NCBI GenBank assembly: GCA_037176845.1 | Contig: JAYKXP010000104.1 | Coordinates: 1-64,000, forward strand | Source of the DNA: Paramarasmius palmivorus | Lineage: Eukaryota > Basidiomycota > Agaricomycetes > Agaricales > Marasmiaceae | Reading direction: 5' to 3' | Length of the DNA stretch: 64,000 nt | In this document: positions 62,897 to 64,000 of the stretch, piece after piece | Layout of the letters: every line of letters starts with the position of its first letter | Numbering within the stretch: position 1 is the stretch's first letter | Notes under the pieces: generated by a model | The model's database searches: none | Told to the model about the DNA's origin: nothing | The model's input: the letters and a program-made list of their open reading frames with translations, nothing else | Position numbers and translations under genes: made by a program

Positions 62897-64000
62897 ATGT
62901 TGTGGCTTCTCTTGATATTGTGCGTTTTCTTTATATTTGCGAGCGTCTGGTAATACTCAAACCTCCCGCGGTAGACTAGCAGTGCAGGTGTCTCCGCAAC
63001 AGTATCACAAAATCATAATTGAAGACGTGCAGACTTCTTGGGCGCCGGCCTCCGCAATCGCACTCAACATTACCTGGAATTTCAATGACGGAGAGCACAA
63101 GCCAAATGAGAAACCCCTGTTCGCTCTTGTACAGGCATCCGACGATCCCCTTATATTCAATGCAACCGAGGCTTGCGAGCTAGCCGCTCCTTGCCTTCTG
63201 ACATTCTCTTTAACACCGTCAATATCAGGGTAAGACCATGAAGGAGTACCGCTGCTTCCGCTAACTCCTTTCATCTACCTCAGAGAACTCAAATTTCACT
63301 TACAGGCTCATTTGGAGAATGGGTAAGTGGTCATGCGTGATTCGCCTATGTCTAGATTTATTGAACGAGCCTGAAGGTCAGAGGATTTTGATGACAGACA
63401 GATCGCCGTTAACGTCACTGGAAGTATAGTTAATGTGTCTGTACTCCCTTCAAGGTATTAGTCCGCTGTTGCTCTCGTTTGCAAGGGCTGAAAGTATTGC
63501 ATAGTTCCCCCACGCCTACCATATCCATTCCTGGTCCAAGCTCTCCCTCTACCACCTCTGCCGCGTCTCACAATCCGAATCCGGACAGGCCAACGATCAT
63601 AGGGGCTGTGGTGGGCAGTGTAATCGCATTCATCCTGATTACGGTTGCCCTGATATCCCTTCTCCGACGCCGCTCCAGGCGCAGAAAGAGCGCAATCGGA
63701 TTCAATAGGAATATGATGGTCAAGGGCACAGGTGATCTAGAGGTCGAAGCTGATATCGACCCACGGCGACACCCAGATCACCGATACTCCAGTTTATCCA
63801 CCGCCTCAGAAATCGTATCCGATTCTGAACTCACGGAAAAGCAAACCGAGAGGCAAATGGAGATCGATGAACGGCTGCATCATCTAAATGATTTATTGGG
63901 TACGCTGGAAAGCCAGCCGCAGGCGGAGAATGATGGGTCAATAGGGAAGGTTAAGGACAGGATAAAACGGTTTACGGTGTTGAAGGAGGGGGATTGGGCA
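62897..64000 (+). CDS. single-pass membrane protein, tail A, cut by window end
   Basis: Exons 62897-62949, 62975-63229, 63284-63322, 63377-63454 and 63505 to beyond 64000 keep phase-2 borders. The signal peptide is MLWLLLILCVFFIFASV. The ectodomain has ALNITWNFNDG, FNATEACELAAPC and a FHLQAHLENG micro-exon, then SEDFDD. The transmembrane helix (IIGAVVGSVIAFILITVALISL) is followed by RRRSRRRK. Tail A shows FNRNMMVKGTGD, STASEIVSDSEL, RQMEIDERLHHLNDLL and reaches LKEGDWA at the window end. Intron 1, spliced at its only good sites, makes TGA at the junction (TG+A), so this copy may be broken, or intron 1 may use another site. A decayed relative of exon 2 is at 58374-58562. Confidence 0.65.

Overview
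The window looks like nuclear DNA of a basidiomycete fungus, most likely an Agaricomycete. The support is: many short introns (about 50-60 bp) with GT..AG borders, Ty3/Gypsy retrotransposons with a fungal-type gag-pol layout, F-box proteins of the mushroom type, and sparse genes among repeats. There are no bacterial operons, rRNA genes or CRISPR arrays. I cannot name the species. All readings were made by eye, without alignment or database search.

Region 1 (about 125-11675) is most of a large Ty3/Gypsy element on the minus strand, with its 5' LTR on the right (9923-11675). Gag, protease and polymerase lie in three frames. Each junction carries a canonical -1 ribosomal slippery heptamer in the right frame. 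Between the end of pol and the missing 3' LTR lies an intact seven-exon gene on the opposite strand, with its own TATA box. The whole block has a distinctive sequence flavour, with very many CATATG and CTAG palindromes, unlike the rest of the window.

Region 2 (11676-18660) is gene-poor repeat territory. It holds two solo LTRs with perfect 5-bp target duplications and two sets of long inverted repeats.

Region 3 (18665-31500) begins a family of small single-pass membrane proteins on both strands. Some copies are intact and some are broken.

Region 4 (31915-38583) is a complete, apparently young chromodomain-type Ty3/Gypsy element. Its LTRs look identical, its target duplication is GCTGA, its gag-pol junction has a -1 frameshift site, its primer site suggests self-priming, and it has an extra third ORF of unknown function.

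Region 5 (40381-43720) holds two tandem F-box paralogues, each ending in a hydrophobic segment. The second has a frameshift.

Region 6 (45608-64000) is a dense same-strand tandem array of the membrane-protein family. In the full-length copies the plan is: signal peptide; an unrecognised ectodomain spread over exons 2-4; a Ser/Thr-rich stalk; a Gly-rich transmembrane helix; an Arg-rich stop-transfer; and one of three cytoplasmic tails. Tail A is long, with a helical heptad-like segment ending near LKEGDWA. Tail B ends in HDDSGWRP...PPxY. Tail C is short and basic. All introns checked in the array are phase 2, so ectodomain exons and tail exons can be swapped without breaking the frame, and one swap is visible: the copy at 50055 has the ectodomain of its right neighbour and the tail of its left neighbour. 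Promoters, 3' flanks, solo LTRs, a MITE-like insertion, nonsense codons and deletions show that the array is duplicating and decaying actively. By inference this could be a fast-evolving surface-sensor or self/non-self family, but nothing in the sequence proves that function.
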